Virus record (IMG/VR): IMGVR_UViG_3300024259_000002
Location: 1 to 64,000 of that record
Strand: one strand, 5' to 3'
Length of the DNA: 64,000 nucleotides
DNA from: a virus
Shown: positions 63,103 to 64,000 of the stretch, in pieces
Layout: each line of letters begins with the position of its first letter
Numbering within the stretch: position 1 is the first letter of the stretch
Notes under the pieces: model-generated
What the model was told of the DNA's origin: nothing
Seen by the model: the letters and a program-made list of their open reading frames with translations, nothing else
Database searches by the model: none
Made by a program: the position numbers and the translations under genes

Positions 63103-63678
63103 ATGGTACGAGTTGGCAGCCACATTCCGGACATTGAATATCTAAAGGTACTTCTAATTGAAGATGACCTGGATGATGTTCTTTTGGTCGAAGAGGCCTT
63201 AGAAGATTCTCTGTCTCTTGAAGTTGATATGAATTGTGTTGGAAGCCTGCGAGAAGGTCTCGAACTACTTTCTCAAAATGATTATGATGTCATTATTAGT
63301 GATCTTGGACTGCCTGATACTTCAGGACTCGAAGCAATCCAGACTCTTGTAGAGGCTGATAGTTCTACTCCGATATTATGTCTGACTGGCAATAGCGGAC
63401 CCGGCTGGCCAGAAAGACTAATGTCTTCTGGCGCTGATGAATATCTCGATAAAGGACACATGGCAGGCTCGCTTGGAAGAGCGATGATCAATACCGTGAT
63501 TAGGGCAAAGCTGGTTTCTCAGTTGCATGATGCCCTCCTGGAACGAGATGCAGCTCTTGAAGTAGCAGCTAACAAGATCGAAGAGTTGTCAGATAGAGTC
63601 GCCGAGATAGAAATGAATCTCTGTGATCTGAAAGACTGCCTCGCTTGTGAACGCATAGATTGTGACAGGAGAAGATAA
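63103..63678 (+). CDS. Stand-alone response-regulator receiver protein with Cys-rich tail
   Basis: 191 aa with GAGGG upstream. Residues 14-130 are a complete CheY-like receiver: acidic pair Asp21/Asp22 in LIEDDLDD, phospho-acceptor Asp67 in IISDLGLPDTSG, Thr95 in CLTGNSG and Lys117 in YLDKGH. There is no DNA-binding output domain. Instead a coiled coil (about 135-172) leads to a Cys174-x4-Cys179-x2-Cys182-x4-Cys187 cluster, perhaps metal binding. In bacteria such proteins relay histidine-kinase signals. No kinase is in view, so a host kinase may phosphorylate it. It could adjust host behaviour or the timing of lysis; this is a guess. Confidence 0.82.
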   Translation: MVRVGSHIPDIEYLKVLLIEDDLDDVLLVEEALEDSLSLEVDMNCVGSLREGLELLSQNDYDVIISDLGLPDTSGLEAIQTLVEADSSTPILCLTGNSGPGWPERLMSSGADEYLDKGHMAGSLGRAMINTVIRAKLVSQLHDALLERDAALEVAANKIEELSDRVAEIEMNLCDLKDCLACERIDCDRRR

Positions 63679-64000
63679 TGTCAATTGATCCCTCCATACG
63701 ACTTGCTGTAATAGATGCCACTCGCGAAGAACTGGGAAGAGCCCTGGGCCCTGTCGTTGACCAGCTAAAGCATACGCTCGGCAATATTGAAAACAAGCTT
63801 GAGAAGATTGAGCAAGCAGAGAGAGACAGCGACCGGAACCACCTATTGACGGATGGCAAGATCATCATTCTTGAGACTGCAGTTAGAGGATTACAAAAAA
63901 CTGTAGACGAACTACAAAACAAAGCGGATGCACTCACTGAGACACAGACTGGGATTAGTACCAGAATGGCGATATTCGGGGCAGTCACCATGGTGGTTGT
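63678..64000 (+). CDS. Coiled-coil protein with C-terminal hydrophobic segment, 3' end cut by the window
   Basis: At least 107 residues from ATG 63678 (TAATG overlap with the response-regulator gene) to the window edge, with no stop. It starts MSIDPSIRLAVIDATREELG, has a long helix rich in Glu/Lys (about 25-85, with LEKIEQAERD and ILETAVRGLQK), and is entering a hydrophobic stretch (MAIFGAVTMVV) at the end of the window. This layout is like XhlA-type phage lysis helper proteins or other single-pass coiled-coil membrane proteins. The complete gene is needed to decide. Confidence 0.6.
   Translation, partial: MSIDPSIRLAVIDATREELGRALGPVVDQLKHTLGNIENKLEKIEQAERDSDRNHLLTDGKIIILETAVRGLQKTVDELQNKADALTETQTGISTRMAIFGAVTMVV

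Noticed and set aside
1-64000. CRISPR arrays, tRNA genes, integrase or attachment sites
   Set aside because: No regularly spaced direct repeats, cloverleaf-like sequences or recombinase motifs were found by reading; the gaps are too short to hold them.

Overview
This 64 kb window is an uninterrupted block of the virion-structure genes of a large contractile-tailed bacteriophage (myovirus-like Caudoviricetes). Every supported gene is on the + strand and genes are packed end to end. At least a dozen junctions are overlapping stop-start codons (TAATG, TAGTG, ATGA, TTGA). Only three gaps exceed 60 bases. No replication, integration or tRNA gene is visible. Because one structural block fills the window, the whole genome is probably much larger; that is an inference. 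The host cannot be named from the sequence.

Layout. 1-6.8 kb: the C-terminal two thirds or so of the large terminase, four small or medium unknown proteins, a 541-aa unknown protein and the portal. 6.8-11.4 kb: a prohead protease apparently fused to an acidic scaffold-like tail, a candidate decoration protein and the HK97-type major capsid protein, closed by a strong terminator. 11.4-15.1 kb: a 58-aa protein, Ig-like proteins and probable head-tail connector/neck proteins. 15.1-20.8 kb: the tail sheath, then three diverged tail-tube-like paralogues interrupted by a free-standing HNH endonuclease that has its own terminator and putative promoters. 20.8-22.2 kb: two candidate tail-assembly chaperones in the same frame, separated by a single TAG. 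22.2-40 kb: three giant genes (1375, 1729 and 2811 aa). 40-45 kb: baseplate proteins (gp25-like, J-like and others). 45-60.7 kb: a long series of beta-rich baseplate, fibre and tail-surface proteins. 60.7-64 kb: a GT9-GT4 glycosyltransferase fusion, a HAD phosphatase-like protein, a stand-alone response-regulator protein, and the start of a coiled-coil/membrane protein that runs off the window.

The most interesting item is the 1729-aa gene at 26363-31552. It carries what look like the catalytic signatures of a two-barrel (double-psi beta-barrel) RNA polymerase in one polypeptide. These are a KMxGxHxK-like lysine motif (K655/K662), an RHPTL element (1171-1175), and a GGDHDADM sequence whose DxDxD spacing matches the metal-binding motif (D1299/D1301/D1303) and is preceded by VFFP. 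It lies where tape-measure and injected proteins are encoded. This suggests a virion-carried RNA polymerase of the YonO/crAss-like/RNAi-polymerase type, delivered with the genome. The next gene is a giant hub protein with a complete M23 peptidase site, so the block could encode a cell-wall-breaching and early-transcription package. That reading is an inference from motifs and position.

Other points: a beta-module with the pattern GDYxxDxxxGxxxLY recurs in head, baseplate and fibre proteins; three consecutive fibre-region genes look like diverged copies of one architecture; and a phage-borne phospho-receiver protein sits next to sugar-modifying enzymes.
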